Assembly: GCF_041260155.1 (NCBI RefSeq)
Contig: NC_091936.1
Coordinates: 39,752,463-39,816,462 of the forward strand
Source: Ptychodera flava
Taxonomy: Eukaryota > Hemichordata > Enteropneusta > Ptychoderidae
Length of the DNA stretch: 64,000 nucleotides
Reading direction: 5' to 3'
In this document: positions 1-12,149 of the stretch, one piece after another
How the letters are laid out: each line of letters begins with the position of its first letter
Numbering within the stretch: position 1 is the first letter of the stretch
Program-made: the position numbers and the translations under genes
Notes under the pieces: generated by a model
Database searches by the model: none
Told to the model about the DNA's origin: nothing
The model's input: the letters and a program-made list of their open reading frames with translations, nothing else

Positions 1-172
1 TTTTTGAAAAGTTATGTGCACAGGACTAAAATAGTCAAGTTTTACGGGGCTTCGCAATATAAATAAGTATAGAGACTAGGAGATATGCCACAAATCGTGT
101 CTCCATTTTGTCTCATGGGGTGAATATAACATATTTGATGAGATGCCATTCCAAATGTAGGCCTATTACACC

Positions 173-525
173 ATAAGGTAGTATGCACCTCGAATGTGAA
201 AGACCTAAACTGTTTCTCAAACCTTCCTCGATGAGACTTTCAACCATTCTCTCAGTAAATCAAGAAAAAAATCAGGGGTTGTCCAAACTTTGATACTAGA
301 GAAAGAAATTACCTAATAACGTTTAGCGATATTTGAAATTCAAAATGTCCGCCATCCTTGCGTTAACTATAAGGGGAAAAGTAAATTTTTGATTTCTGAA
401 AAATTATGCCGGTGAAATTTTTACTCCTAGAGCTTTAAAATGAGCACCCACAAGTGGTAGATCAGAATAGTACTGAAAAAAAATGAGACCCCGGATATCT
501 ATCCCCGACGCGAATTTTACCTTAA
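173..525. mobile_element. TTAAGG-type MITE, copy A
   Basis: A 353-bp non-coding element with imperfect terminal inverted repeats. The left end reads ATAAGGTAGTATGCACCTCG and the right end, read inward, TTAAGGTAAAATTCGCGTCG. The interior matches copy D (19625-19977) over its whole length, including a block on a gene-poor core that reads like CAAAATGTCCGCCATCC. No open frame is present, so it is a non-autonomous DNA element. It lies upstream of the first visible ZIP exon, so it is probably intronic. The superfamily is not certain: TTAA may be a target duplication or part of the inverted repeat. Confidence 0.8.
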
Positions 526-691
526 GGTAATAAAGCCACAAGGCGGACTGCAGAGATAATATCGAAGTCTCACCTCAGTGAAGCTGACGCAATAAGTGCA
601 CAATATAGTTGAACGACTTGGATCACTTGGTGTAAATAACATCTTGATCTGAAATTATAATGTGTTTTCCAACCCTATTTTTAATTTGCAG

Positions 692-3232
692 ACTGAGGAG
701 GACTCCTCTGACAAAGAGAAGACGAAATTTAACTGCTTCAGTGGTAAGTTTATTGCTTTGTTAAATTTGAATATTTCATTCCAGATATAACACGGCCAGC
801 CATATGACTTACGGACAAAGCTTTCACAAACAAATAAATGGCATGTAATTTCCATTCTTACGGACAGATGGCAACGACTTTTAAAGTTTTGTGAGGACCA
901 GTCGAAATTAACAAACCGTTCAAACCGCATTTGTATCACAGCAACTCGCATTTTTCAACGTCATATGATATCGACTTTACGGGTGCAATAAATTTTATCG
1001 CTGATGTGGTTGACTGATTTATTTAAACTGGTGTGATTTTTAGGTCTGAACAGTGTGGCTATCATGATTATCGTTGGCGACGCATTCCACAATCTCGCTG
1101 ACGGTATGGCAATAGGCGCAGCGTACTGCATAGATGCTGCATCCGGGGTCTCCACCGCTATAGCAGTGCTGTGCCATGAATTGCCACACGAAATGGGTGA
1201 GTACTATGTAACTGGGAGGAAATGTACACGAAAAAGTCATGCATTCTGGCCGGAAAAAATCTTTTTGCAATGCCCTGAACTTCTAAATTCTGGAAGAAAA
1301 CTCGTGGAAACCTTGAATTTTTATGCCCGGTGAACTATTAAAGTGTTATAGGGAGATAGGTAAAACAGATTCGGGATTTATTCTACGGTACCTTAAAATC
1401 GTGAGTAAGGTGTGAAACGATGGCGGTACAGTGCTGCTGGTCGGAGTTATGTATTCGGAATGGAGGTGGAGGTCCTTTAAGTACATAGACCCAAGTGAAA
1501 CATGTTTCAGGTATGGATAAGGCAACAGTTATTGGATGGAGAGCATCAGACTCTTCATTGAGAATGTGCTGGCCTTGTGTCGATCTTCGGTTTTGTTAAA
1601 AATATATCTTTAGAGCGAAGCTGCCATTGGGATGCATGTCAATTACAAAGGGAAGAAAGTCGCAGTCTTTGTTAGACCTCAATATTATCATCATTTGTGC
1701 CATTCAAAAAGCTCAGTTAGGCCGATTAAATGTTGATCGCCATCATGAAACACTCTGAGAGAGTAGTGGCCAAAATAACCTCCAGGTCCGCATATATACC
1801 GGATTTTTGGCAAAGTAATGAAGTATGTGACAGATTTACGTGCGATTGAACAAATGCTTCTTCAAGTTGCAAACAAAAAAGCCCTGGCTTACGATACCAC
1901 TTTTTAGATCATTTTATTCCTAGACGCTTTTTAAAATTTTACCTCTTTGCATTTTATTGGTGTTTTCTCGTAATTTTTATTTATAATTTACCTCAGCTCT
2001 TTTTTAGTGTTGTGTAAAGCGCATTGAGATTTTTAAAATGTAATGCGCTCTATAAGAAATAAATATTATTATTATTATTATTACCACAAGGCTGTGCTTC
2101 ACAATATTTCAGTTCAATTGTCTTGACATATAAAACATTCAAAACGGCTACTTTCTTAACGGCATTTTGTTACGTGCAGAGAAAACGAACAAAAGGGTGA
2201 ACTCAGCAGTTAACGTTTAAACAAAATTTATTACGAAAATAAAACTAATTGCTAAGTCAGGGATAGAGTACAAGCTTTAAAAGTGTACAGACTACTTATC
2301 TCAGCTGGGACGGCGAAGCTCCAGTCTCAGAGTTGTAACAGTCAGTTGGATGAATGAACAGTCCTTGCAGGCTTGAAGATGCATAAAGTCCACAGTATAA
2401 ATCCAGCGTTGGCAGTGAAGGTCTTGAAAAGTCTTGAGAATGACTACTGCTGGAGTTTAGTAACACACAAGAGACACGATCCCAAAAGTCTGACTGGAAG
2501 CTGAGCACGTCCCTTTTATAAAGGCATATAAGAACAATCTAGAACTTTTATTGACATGCTAATTACTGTTCTCTCTTACACAACTAATCAACTTTCCAGA
2601 ACATTCCAAACATGACTAATTGAATTCAAGGTTGTGAGGTCATTAAGGGCAGTGACCTTGAGAATGTTCTAGACTAATTGAACTCAGGTCATGATGAGTG
2701 TGGGGGGAAATGACCTACATAACACACCCCCTCTTCAAAAAAAAGAAAATTTTTCAAAGAAAAATCTTTCTTTTGCAAATGTAATCTTGAAAAAGATTTA
2801 AGTACTCAAATTTTTTTTTTTTTTTTTTTTTTTTTACTCTAAAGTTAGGTCATGATGAGTGTGGGGGAAATGACCTACTTAACAGCATTTATTGTCTTAC
2901 CCAACCAGGAGACTTTGCTATTCTGGTGTCTTCCGGTTTGACCTACAAGATGGCACTAGGCTGGAACTTTTTCTGTGCGTGTTGCGGGTTTATTGGTTTG
3001 TACATCGGCCTGGCCGTTGGCAGTGTAGCCGGTGCCTCAACCTGGATCCTGGCGCTGACTGCTGGCATGTTTCTGTATGTAGCTCTGGTTGACATGGTAA
3101 GTACGACGAGTTTATATCACTTGAACTTTTGACTTGTCGATAAATGAGATTACCCCTATTTCATGAAGTGTATCGTTCTTCAGATGGAGACATTCCGAAT
3201 TCAATACATTTTAGTATGGCCATCAACTAGTT

Positions 3233-3270
<38 letters not shown>

Positions 3271-3773
3271 CCAACTAATCAATCAACAATCAATCAACTT
3301 GGCAACCTAATCAGCCGACGCATAGCCGCTTGATCTGATCAAAGGTTAATTTCATACATGGTGCCACAGCGAGCCACCCAATCAGATCTCCATGATCTCC
3401 ATTATTATTATTATTACCTTAAATGATGAAGTAGCCATGGTTCGGATACATGTTAAAGTGCAGCAATGACGTAAACTCTTTTATTTCTGGAATAAAGTAT
3501 GGATATTTAATCCGGAAAATTGTTATTTATTTCCACAAATTTCGATGAAAAGAATCGTATATACTCTGAAAAATTCGACGGAAGTAGCAAGACATCCATT
3601 CATCTGTGAGCAATACACATTCATATTGACAGGTTCCGGAACTGATGCTGTCAGATCCGCAGAGGCCATGGACAATCTTCATCTGTCAAAACGTGGGATT
3701 CCTGATTGGTTTTGTCATCATCCTTCTACTGGCAATCTTTGAGGAGGACATAAGCATCAGCACCGGCATGTAG
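692..3773 (+). CDS. LIV-1 type ZIP zinc transporter, C-terminal part (ZIP4/ZIP12-like)
   Basis: Multi-pass membrane importer of zinc and related metals; the 5' exons lie left of the window. Four coding exons join in frame across GT-AG introns: 692-743, 1044-1196, 2909-3096 and 3633-3773 (stop TAG), giving 177 residues. The first exon encodes an acidic, charged cytosolic loop. The second holds HNLADG (fragment residues 33-38) and CHELPHE (61-67), the metal-site motifs of helices 4 and 5; the Cys before HE marks the LIV-1 group and excludes the EEFPHE form of ZIP8/14. Exons three and four carry the last helices and a short tail ending in STGM. The stretch QRPWTIF before the last helix recalls ZIP12, but ZIP6/10 also resembles the third exon, so the paralogue is uncertain. 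The second intron holds an LTR remnant that ends 24 bp before exon 2909. Confidence 0.92.
1880..2083 (+). mobile_element. 3' tail of an L2/CR1-like LINE or dependent SINE
   Basis: An intronic segment ends with a GTAAAGCGCATTGAGA-type hairpin tail, a GCGCTCTATAAG motif and then an (ATT)n run at about 2067-2083. This tail type is familiar at the 3' end of L2-like LINEs and their SINE partners in many animals. No coding part is visible, and the left boundary is approximate. Confidence 0.6.
2168..2884 (-). mobile_element. Near-solo LTR retroelement remnant in a ZIP intron
   Basis: A fossil LTR element on the minus strand. Parts visible: one nearly full LTR (2168-2724) beginning TGTTATGTAGG and ending GCACGTAACA in element sense, with a TATA-like TTTATAAAAG and an AATAAA signal inside; next to it a polypurine-like GAAGAGGGGG tract (about 2725-2738); a short low-complexity internal remnant; and about 45 bp repeating the start of the LTR (about 2842-2884). 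The hexamer GCATTT abuts both outer ends, as expected of a target duplication. No coding region remains, so it is broken. A Gypsy-like origin is likely but not proven, since no protein domain survives. The age looks moderate because the ends are still clear. Confidence 0.72.
3231..3298. repeat. (AATC)n microsatellite
   Basis: Tetranucleotide AATC repeat with a few interruptions, in the last ZIP intron. Confidence 0.95.
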
Positions 3774-3871
3774 CTTGAAGACTGGAACATTGCGGATAAA
3801 TACGGGCACATCGACGTTCCGTGATTCATAAATATTGCGGACATAGGATTTTATATCATTGTGATTCTTCA

Positions 3872-3877
3872 ATTAAA
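3872..3877 (+). promoter_or_regulatory. Possible poly(A) signal of the ZIP gene
   Basis: ATTAAA lies about 100 bp after the ZIP stop codon, and is the first common poly(A) signal variant seen in the 3' flank. No cleavage evidence is available. Confidence 0.35.
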
Positions 3878-4139
3878 AGTCTTCCGACTTTGATCCCTAT
3901 TAGACAATCAAGCTTGGGTGGTATAGAAAGGCTGAAAGATCTGCATTTTGTTTTCCTCTGATGTAACAGTAGTGTACAGTACTTGTACTTTGATGTATAT
4001 ATACTAGTATATAGACATGTTACCGTTTTCTAGCGCGTATTGTCCCACTGTCAAATAAGAATCACGGATCAACAGCGATCTACATGTAACATATTGCTAC
4101 ATAAATTTCGCCCGTTGCAGTAACTCCATTAATTTGTGC

Positions 4140-6054
4140 GTAAGGTAAAATGCGCCCAGGGACAGATATGCGCACAATCAACTTTTTTATAATTCTTTTC
4201 TGATTTACAACATTTGGGGACTCATTTTTAAAGCTCTTGGATTAAGAAAAATTTTCACTGTCTTATTTTTTTTTTTTTTTTTTTAACGTTTTTATTGGAG
4301 TTATCAAAAATTTTCAAATACATGTCTCATTAAATCTGAGAAAAAAAAGACATTACAGAAATCAAAGTAGTGATCATACATCATTATTGTGTATGTCTGT
4401 TGTGCTAGGGTCTTGGTGGATATTAGTACTGTAAATTCTCCACTTTTTATTATGGGCAAAAATTTTATCTTTTCTCAAGGCAATGTGATACTCAGTTTTT
4501 TGTATAGAGTTCACAAATCTTTTGTATGCTGTAAAGTTAGGCAAGGTCTTTTTACAACGACAAATATAAATGTACCTTTTACCAATAAGCAGTAGGAAAT
4601 TCACAATACTAGAAAGTTTGGGATCACCTAGTATGATCTGCCATATTTTTGGTCTTACTCTCAATTTTAATTTTTGTCCCCATAACATGAAAAATGCTTC
4701 CCAAAATAGTTGCACATGTTGACAATCATGTAAAATATGGAGTAAAGTTTCTTCTTTGTTCTTGCAGAAAGAACAAAGAGCATTATCAACTGTGGGTATG
4801 TTCATTTTACTCAGTCTAGCATTCGTATACAGGATATTGTGTAAAATTTTAAACTGAAATTCTCTCAACTTACAGTCGATAGTTACCTTAAATGGAAGAT
4901 GGTAAATTTCGTTCCAGTTAGTAACATTGATTTTAAGTTCATGTTCAAAATACAGTTCTGATTTTGGTGGTATAAAATTAATGTCATTAATCAGCTGTGT
5001 GATTACTTTTATATTACACAGTTCCACACTGATTGACCTGTGTTTCGATACAATTTTTACTTCATCTTCATCATCAGCTGTACTTTGCTGATTCACTTGT
5101 ATGTTGGCTGGGATAACACTTTTTAGTCCAAACCATTTCAAAATGGATGATTGAGGGATACCATTATTGTGTACAGAATCCCAGTCCCGCTTTTGGCCAT
5201 TTTCGTTGTACAATTGTTCTAAATATAGGAATCCTGCATCTACAAAATCCTGGTAAAAATAGAACGTTTTCCAATCAAAATGTCCTTATTGTTCCATAAA
5301 ATAGTTTTTCTTGGATTCAAATTATTTTCACAGTGTGGTTTTTTCAAATTTACCTCTTCCCATGTTTTCAACATACTGTAAAAGAAACCACTGATTTTCA
5401 ATGGCAGTAATTCTACTTTAAAATTACATTTCAGTAATAACTTTAAACCTCCAACTGGTTTTAGTAAACTAGTAAAAAATAGTTTCCATGGGTGGTTATT
5501 TTGTTCATTAAAATACCTTCTGATCCAATCTATTCTTGTGGCATTATACATTGCAAAAATATTTGGCATTCTTAGTCCTCCATTTTCTACATTTCCTACC
5601 ATTGTGTACCTGGCAACCTTATCTGGACCTTTCCATAGAAATTGAAATAACATTTTGTTAATTTCTTTTAGTTTGTTTTTAGGCACCATAGTCATACTCA
5701 TAATATATTGAATTTGGGACAGGGCTAATGATTTAATTATCTGAATTTTACCCAGTAAGGTGAGATCTCTAGTTTTCCACATGTTTAAGGTAGTTTGTAG
5801 TTAAATTTTCACCGTCTTAGTTTTTTCGAAAATCGAAAATGGCATTTTTTCCATAGAGTTAACGCAGGAATGACGGCCATTTTGAATTCCAAATAACGGT
5901 TGAATGTTTGGTAATTTGCTTCTCTAGTGCCAAACTTTGCACTTTGACCCCTGAATTTTTATTCTTGATTTGGTAAGAGAATGGTTGACATTTACATTTA
6001 TGAAAGTTGGGCAAAACATTCAGTCTTTCACTTTCGAGGCGCACACTATCGTAC
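4140..6054. mobile_element. TTAAGG-type MITE, copy B, split by a LINE
   Basis: The left part (4140-4265) begins GTAAGGTAAAATGCGCCC. The right part (5803-6054) ends in a TIR that reads GTGTGCGCCTCG inward. Removing the LINE at 4266-5802 and one copy of the 17-bp duplication leaves about 361 bp, matching the 353-364 bp of the other copies. The orientation is the same as copy C and opposite to A and D. The outer TTAA is degenerate at both ends, suggesting an old copy. Confidence 0.8.
4266..5802 (-). mobile_element. 5'-truncated L1/Tx1-like LINE
   Basis: A 1537-bp non-LTR retrotransposon 3' end on the minus strand. A 19-bp T run at 4266-4284 is its poly(A) tail. The coding part is the C-terminal end of an L1-type ORF2: the post-RT segment with WKTRDLTLLGKIQIIK (5782-5240), then a zinc-knuckle-like CSFCKNKEETLLHILHDC segment (5213-4374). 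The two segments lie in different frames, so at least one frameshift lies near 5213-5240. The polymerase core and the endonuclease are missing through 5' truncation. Flanking direct repeats at 4249-4265 and 5803-5819 agree at 16 of 17 bases and fit target-primed insertion into a MITE. Confidence 0.88.
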
Positions 6055-7516
6055 AGGGGGTTCTGGTAACATAACAAGACATCGCCCTGTCTGATCAGAT
6101 CTTTTCAGAGCTGCCAGTAATTTTATCAAATAAAAACACCCGCGTTCACATCATTGATATGTCAATTTGAAAGAAAAAGTTGATAACGGGAAAGAAGGCA
6201 AACACGTGAAAAAGAAAAAACAATACCCCTAATGGAGGTTTGGATTTCCGTGCGAAATCTACAATAATTAAAAACGAGAACATGTTGTACGGCTTATTCC
6301 CATCTCACAGAAATATGGATGGAACGGCGATTAATCAGAGTAAATCAATTTATTGTGTGCACACAGCCATAGAGTCATGTAATAGAAGAACAGTACACGA
6401 TATAGGACAGTTTTCGAGCCATGTTACACCTCTATGTACACGATGCCGACAATGTCTTTCAACATAGCCGATATTTACTAGTATCACAGTTCTCTATATA
6501 CAACTCTGTATTGTCTTTGCAGACACGTACGTACAAGCACTAATGCCACGCGTATTCCTGCAAGGGGCAGCATAGGCCGTGCGAAAAGGGCCACTTTTTG
6601 GTGTGATATAAAAATTTACTGTTAAATTGTGCCAGTGTTTTTCCTTCGAAAAGTCCAGCTGAAGCTATTCTAATACAGCCCGCAGACAACAGAGTGTCGT
6701 ATGATTTGATTTTAACGAAGAAGCTACTGAATCAGATAAATTGATCTCCCAAAGAGAGAAGAGGGTCTAAAAGATGAGAAAACCTAAACAAGAGGCTGAC
6801 GCTATTACACCTAAGGCTATACGTTTTTTTGATGTTGCCTCCAAGTGTTTGTCTTCAATGTTTCCATAGCTTTATGTTTTCAGTTTCTCGTCGTAGAAGT
6901 GAGATTCAACCCCGGCCATATCAAGATGTTGCCTTAATTCTTGTGATTGACCGTAGATAAATTTTCATACGACCCTTTCACAGCAACGCTAATCAGATGT
7001 GTTATAGTGGTATACGCTTACGTTTTATGGTGATTTGAATATGTTCTGATTGCTGTAAATTTGTAACATATCCATGACCAGGTTTACATGTTTTTACAGT
7101 AATTATGCAAACTGAAAAATCTGCTGAACTACATTTACATTTTGTTGTACGAGTTGTTATGCGGATTTCCTAGGTAAGGCGAAGGTGGTGCTATGTCTAA
7201 CGTTAGATATCCCCAAGGTTTTTACAGTAGTCACTAGTTACGTCAGAAACAGAAATTTGATATTGTTCCAACAAATTCGTCAATGGTGTATTGTAATGAA
7301 AACAGGAGCACCTTGCATGCACTGCTGAAGTATGTTGCGACTTACTCGAGCTCTGAGACACTTTCAAAATAGCAAATCAATAGCCGCCAGCAGTGCAAGC
7401 TGAGTGGCTGAATTTTTCAATTCTGTCAGCTTGGATCATTGTTTTTATATGTAAGGTTGAATAAGAATATTGTGTTGTGTATTTTCTTTTAAATTAATCA
7501 GATAATAAATGTTCAA
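6055..7516. other. No gene seen between the MITE/LINE nest and PAQR4
   Basis: AT-rich sequence with only short, unconvincing open frames. It should include the 3' untranslated region of PAQR4 just left of 7517, but I found no clear minus-strand poly(A) signal there. Confidence 0.6.
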
Positions 7517-9659
7517 TCAAAGACTGGTACGGCTTAGCCACATGATGTCTTCTATGGTACCCCAGTGTAAGTGTAGAATACCGAGTATTGCTAGTGTGTG
7601 AAGTATCTGGTGGCTGTTGAACAAGTAGTCAAATCTCCCAGGAAACCAGCGTTCGGGGATTCGAGTCACGTTGAAGAAACCCCCTGATATTGAAAAAATC
7701 TCCATCCATACAATATGGCGGACGGCTTGTGGACTGCCGCCTGCACTGCCCGCGATCCTTAAACATGTCACGACCCATCGGAAGAGCGATGGTTTCAGAA
7801 AGGAGGTCACACGAGTTCGTACCGTTTCTGCTGTCATGGCCTCATGCAGTGCACAAAATGACACTAGCGTGTACAAGCCTGGAACGAGCCAACACAAGAC
7901 GGACATGTTACTGAAGGCAGCGCTGACGTTGCTAAGAACACCTGGAAGAAATAAATGTTTGATGTTATGTAATATTCGTGCAAAACCAACCAGTCAATAA
8001 ACCAATGTAACCCGAACGACAGGTCAGATCTTAAAATAGACGTGAGGCTTTGGATACCATCAGTTTTCTTTACGTGGATTCGAACCTGCAGAAATCGTCA
8101 CCTATCCCGATCGAAAAAAAAATAAACACACACACAAAATAAAGCATCCTAATTAAGGACGCCCATTTCATCAGAACTCGATTAATTTTGTACAATTGGT
8201 ATGATTATATAATTGTTAACAGGACATTCCATTAAATTTCTCGTAGTCGTTAGCAGGTGTCTATCAAGAAATATCTCGCATGAATCTTTATGACCATAGC
8301 TCGTCATCAAATCGGGTACTGCAGATACTGAAATCAGCACCAGAATTATGGAAGAAATCAGATTTCAGACTACAAACTATACGTATACACGGAAATATGT
8401 TCGTGAACGTTCACTCAGTCGAAAGAGTGGGGCAATTGATTCAGTGATTAAATCATATTTCATTGACATTTTCGAAATATAGTTGCCCATCGTTCTGGAA
8501 ACTCTTTGAAAGTTTGGGTAACTGAATCTAATTATTTGGCTGAAATATAATCTGTAGCAGTATTGTCGATAACAGTGCATTCGCCTGTGTGTCAGTACAT
8601 CTCTGACATTAGGTCTCCCATCTGCATGTAATTATACTGAGTAATAATATTATAATCAAAATTAAGTATGAATTAGATGCTGACCTTTTACATACGTAGA
8701 AACGCAACTTGGTATTACAATCATATGCGAATTCTGCCATTAAACCAGTGATGAAATAAAATAGCGTTATATTAGGGCGCTTTCGGGCAAAATATCTTTC
8801 CGAAGGACGCTTGCTACCCACCAAAAGTGTTTAATGTCCAAATACCGCACATGTCAAACTGCAGTAACTTTTTGTAAACCACCGGTCCTCCATGATGGTT
8901 CATGAACAAATGATAGATAACACTTCCTAGTAGGACAGAAATCGTTGCTAAGTAGTGAAGTATGACGAGCCATGTGACCGAGTCCGATATGGATTGCCAT
9001 GGAACTTGAGCTGGTGCGCAGAACACAAAGTACAACAACGGAAGACCTGTAATTTACAAATTAAGACGAAGCAGTGCGTCAACTTTGGAGTTTGTCAGTG
9101 CCTCACAGCTACAAAACATACCATTTTTAGCTCTCCCAGTGACAGTTTTTGCCGTCAGAAGTTATTGATGCAGTCCAATTTTGGAATAGTTGTATGACCG
9201 CATAGTGTTGTATAATCAATGTAAACGATCTCATCAACGAGCGGGCAGAGGTCAAGAAACCCCCAATATTTTGTACTGTCTACTAAAAATAGCCAACAAA
9301 TATATTGCAACCATAAATACGACAACTCGTATGCAGAATGTGAAATCATAAAACGCACTTTTTAAATCCCATTTTCTCTACTGCAAGAGACGAAACCACG
9401 GAAACAATTATTGCAAACCTTTACGTCATGGACCTTCAGCTCTATATGAAAATATTTCTGTCGCTAAGTTAAAACGAGAAGATTTTTTTTATTCCCATCC
9501 CGATAATTTAATGCAAATTAGTTCCATAACCTAATGACGACCCAAAGTTTCAGTTCGTAATTCTACTCTGTATCCATGGAGACAGCGGGACGTAATGATG
9601 TGTAGTGTAACTGTGATACATATTTGTGTTGAAAATCCCGACATGGGTGTTTGCATACC

Positions 9660-9754
<95 letters not shown>

Positions 9755-9853
9755 GAGGTACCCTTAACACGCTTCCCAAAGGAGCAGAGATGTAAATGCT
9801 GAAGCCATGAACTCGCCATCCTCTGATAGTGAGACCAAACCACTGCCCTACGG

Positions 9854-9933
<80 letters not shown>

Positions 9934-10083
9934 ACTGCATGTCTATCCGTCCATCTATCTGTCTATCAGAATGTCTGTCTCCAAATATTTTCGTATCAAT
10001 CCATGTCCAGATTGTTTGTCGATACTCTAGTCTAACATATTCCTATTCCGAAAATATCACCCATTTCAAATCTATCTTTGTTT

Positions 10084-10180
<97 letters not shown>

Positions 10181-10761
10181 CACATAATTCATGCATTCCA
10201 TTCCTCACCCAACTCTTTATCAGTATCATCGGTCCATAACTCCATTATTCAAATCACTAACTCTGATTACTCCGAGCAAACATGTATGTCGTAAAATCCC
10301 GATCTTCGACGATTGCATTTTGCAAATAGATAACCTATTGATAAGCTTACGTTGCTGGGAAGTGATACTGTGGTCGACTGGTACATATTTGATAAATCAA
10401 CATGAACTTTCGACGGGCGTAACATGTGATGGCAACAACAGGATGTTCCCAATATGTCAACATCACTATAACTCCCGAGAAGTTCTGCGGACCCTGTGCG
10501 ATTCCTTAGCCACCTGAAGGTAAAACTCGTCTATGATTATAACTCCAAAATAGCCTGACTGAAGTTGTATGCACGTCAATAATGTACATATATCAACTCA
10601 CCGTGTGAGTGAATATTAAGGAATTCATTGTGGACGTAAAATAAACTGTACATGCAATCCTTCGCGGACATGGTCGGTCTGTAGCCAGACAGGATAAATC
10701 TGTTAAACTGCAGGTGTGGAGGCGAGCTGGCCCATGATAGGAGACGTTCTGGCTGCAGCAT
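7517..10761 (-). CDS. PAQR4: PAQR4 homologue (progestin and adipoQ receptor family member 4)
   Basis: Seven-helix membrane protein of the PAQR/hydrolase-like superfamily; vertebrate PAQR4 is a Golgi and endomembrane protein linked to ceramide metabolism and cell proliferation. Three exons join in frame: 10761-10602, 9046-8822 and 7941-7517, all introns phase 1 with GT-AG ends (donors GTGAGT and GTGGGT). The product is 269 residues, against 273 in human. The N-terminus [16 protein letters not shown] and GYRP (7-29) is nearly diagnostic for PAQR4. The family's metal-site residues are present: S95 and H99 in SVIYH, and H239/H243 in SHQILH, plus HNE at 44-46. The ATG at 10761 is preferred because the open frame further upstream has only a TTG start and human PAQR4 begins at the same place. 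Intron 1 holds three long microsatellites. The reading frame is intact. Confidence 0.96.
9661..9751. repeat. (CT)n microsatellite in PAQR4 intron 1
   Basis: About 90 bp of almost pure CT dinucleotide on the plus strand, so GA-rich in the PAQR4 transcript. Confidence 0.98.
9854..9933. repeat. (TCTA)n microsatellite in PAQR4 intron 1
   Basis: About 20 perfect tetranucleotide units followed by a decayed tail to about 9975. Confidence 0.98.
10085..10177. repeat. Second (CT)n microsatellite in PAQR4 intron 1
   Basis: 93 bp of pure CT dinucleotide, in the same polarity as the array at 9661-9751. Confidence 0.98.
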
Positions 10762-11133
10762 ATTGGTAGCTTGTCCGGATGACAACAGCGGCCCGAGTTC
10801 CCGATCCTGTACCGGTTACAGCAATTTTGACGGCCCGTGCAACTGCACCGGTGCCTCAAATGGATGACCCCAACTGGTACGGAAAACTATGACGTCATTA
10901 TAAGCGGGTCGGGAATATACCAGTGTGTACATTTCAGATAAAATGAACACAGTACCAGCGCAATTATCTCATTTAATAGCTAACTAAACAATTGCAATTT
11001 GTCTTAGGACAAACACTTCTGGGACAGTCTGAATAATTATTTATAGATTTTGTTTATTCAGACAGAATACTAGTGAAATATCAATAATTTCAGCCATCTC
11101 TCCTTGAATTTCAAGTTTGTCCTGTTATGCAAA

Positions 11134-11868
11134 TTAAGGTGGAGCTACATGTTGCCATCACATTTTTTTTTCAAAGCAATATTTCTCGTCAAAGATGACA
11201 AGGAAACCCCCTCATAATATATATTTTCAAAACCCAGAGACTCTAAAGTTTAGTATGGTAGCAGTAGTTTACTAAAAGCATAAAGTGGATGTATATTTGG
11301 GGTAAAAACCTCAATTTTGGTATAAATGATAAAATTAACTTAAGTAAAAAACTTGACGCTATTTTCTGAAATGCAATATTTCTCTTGAGAGAAGAGTATA
11401 TGTAGTAAAAAACAACTATTTTATTTGGCATTGTCTATCCTCATTCTAAAGTGGCAAGGGTTTAAAGACTGACACTCAAAAAAATTGATTAAAATCATGA
11501 TAAGCAAAATTAAAATGCCTCTTATTCAAAATGTAAGAACTTTATTGCCAAACACACTTGTCGTTTTGTTATATAGCATTAAAAGAACATAATGTGAAAA
11601 TTTCAGAAAATTTGATGCAGCCAAAGTGGAGTTACATTCTTTGGAAATTTCGAAATTGGGAGGAAAAAGAAGCCAGGATATCGGGTGATTTGCATACATT
11701 TACATAAATTAACACTTCTTTATTACGCAACTTTCAACTGCTTGACAAGCTACAAGCTGAACCCAATATTTTAATCTTGGGTTAACAAATTAATTAAAAT
11801 TGAATAAATATTTGCAAAAGAGTGATTTTTGAGCAAAATATGCTGTGTTGGGTGCAGCGCCTCCTTAA
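11134..11868. mobile_element. 735-bp TTAA-ended non-coding DNA element
   Basis: The ends form an imperfect inverted repeat: TTAAGGTGGAGCTACA on the left and TTAAGGAGGCGCTGCA read inward on the right. The interior is AT-rich with no meaningful open frame. TTAA at both outer edges fits a TTAA target site. The terminal GG after TTAA resembles the shorter TTAAGG MITE family here, but the interiors do not match. It is probably a non-autonomous DNA transposon; only this copy is in the window, so the boundaries rest on the TIR alone. Confidence 0.6.
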
Positions 11869-12149
11869 GTTTCCGCCTAGCTTCAAGTGAAATTCAAAAT
11901 AGTAATTTTTTAACTTGAAGAACAGTATACGAGTCCGCACTATAGGAAATGTTGGACTACGGGTGTTCCGCGCGCAAGCTCAGCTGCATGTTTGTAGCCT
12001 ACAGTGTCACGGCGGGAAAGCGAAACTCGAAATAATTGATTGGTCGACGACAACAGGGGCCCGATAATAATTTAAGAGTTAAAATGTCTTCCTCTACAGG
12101 AATTTCTCGATAGTTTCGACAAATGTCTTGCATATTTGTCTTCAAAAAC

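Noticed and set aside
5784-5798. TTTAAGGTAGTTTG at the LINE 5' end taken as a MITE end
   Set aside because: It encodes LQTTLN in frame with the LINE protein, so the resemblance to the MITE tip is chance.
9807-10187. Open frames encoding [10 protein letters not shown] and SLSLSLSL repeats
   Set aside because: They are translations of the (TCTA)n and (CT)n microsatellites inside a PAQR4 intron.
10762-10785. Longer PAQR4 N-terminus starting at 10785
   Set aside because: The codon there is TTG, and the ATG at 10761 matches the start of human PAQR4.
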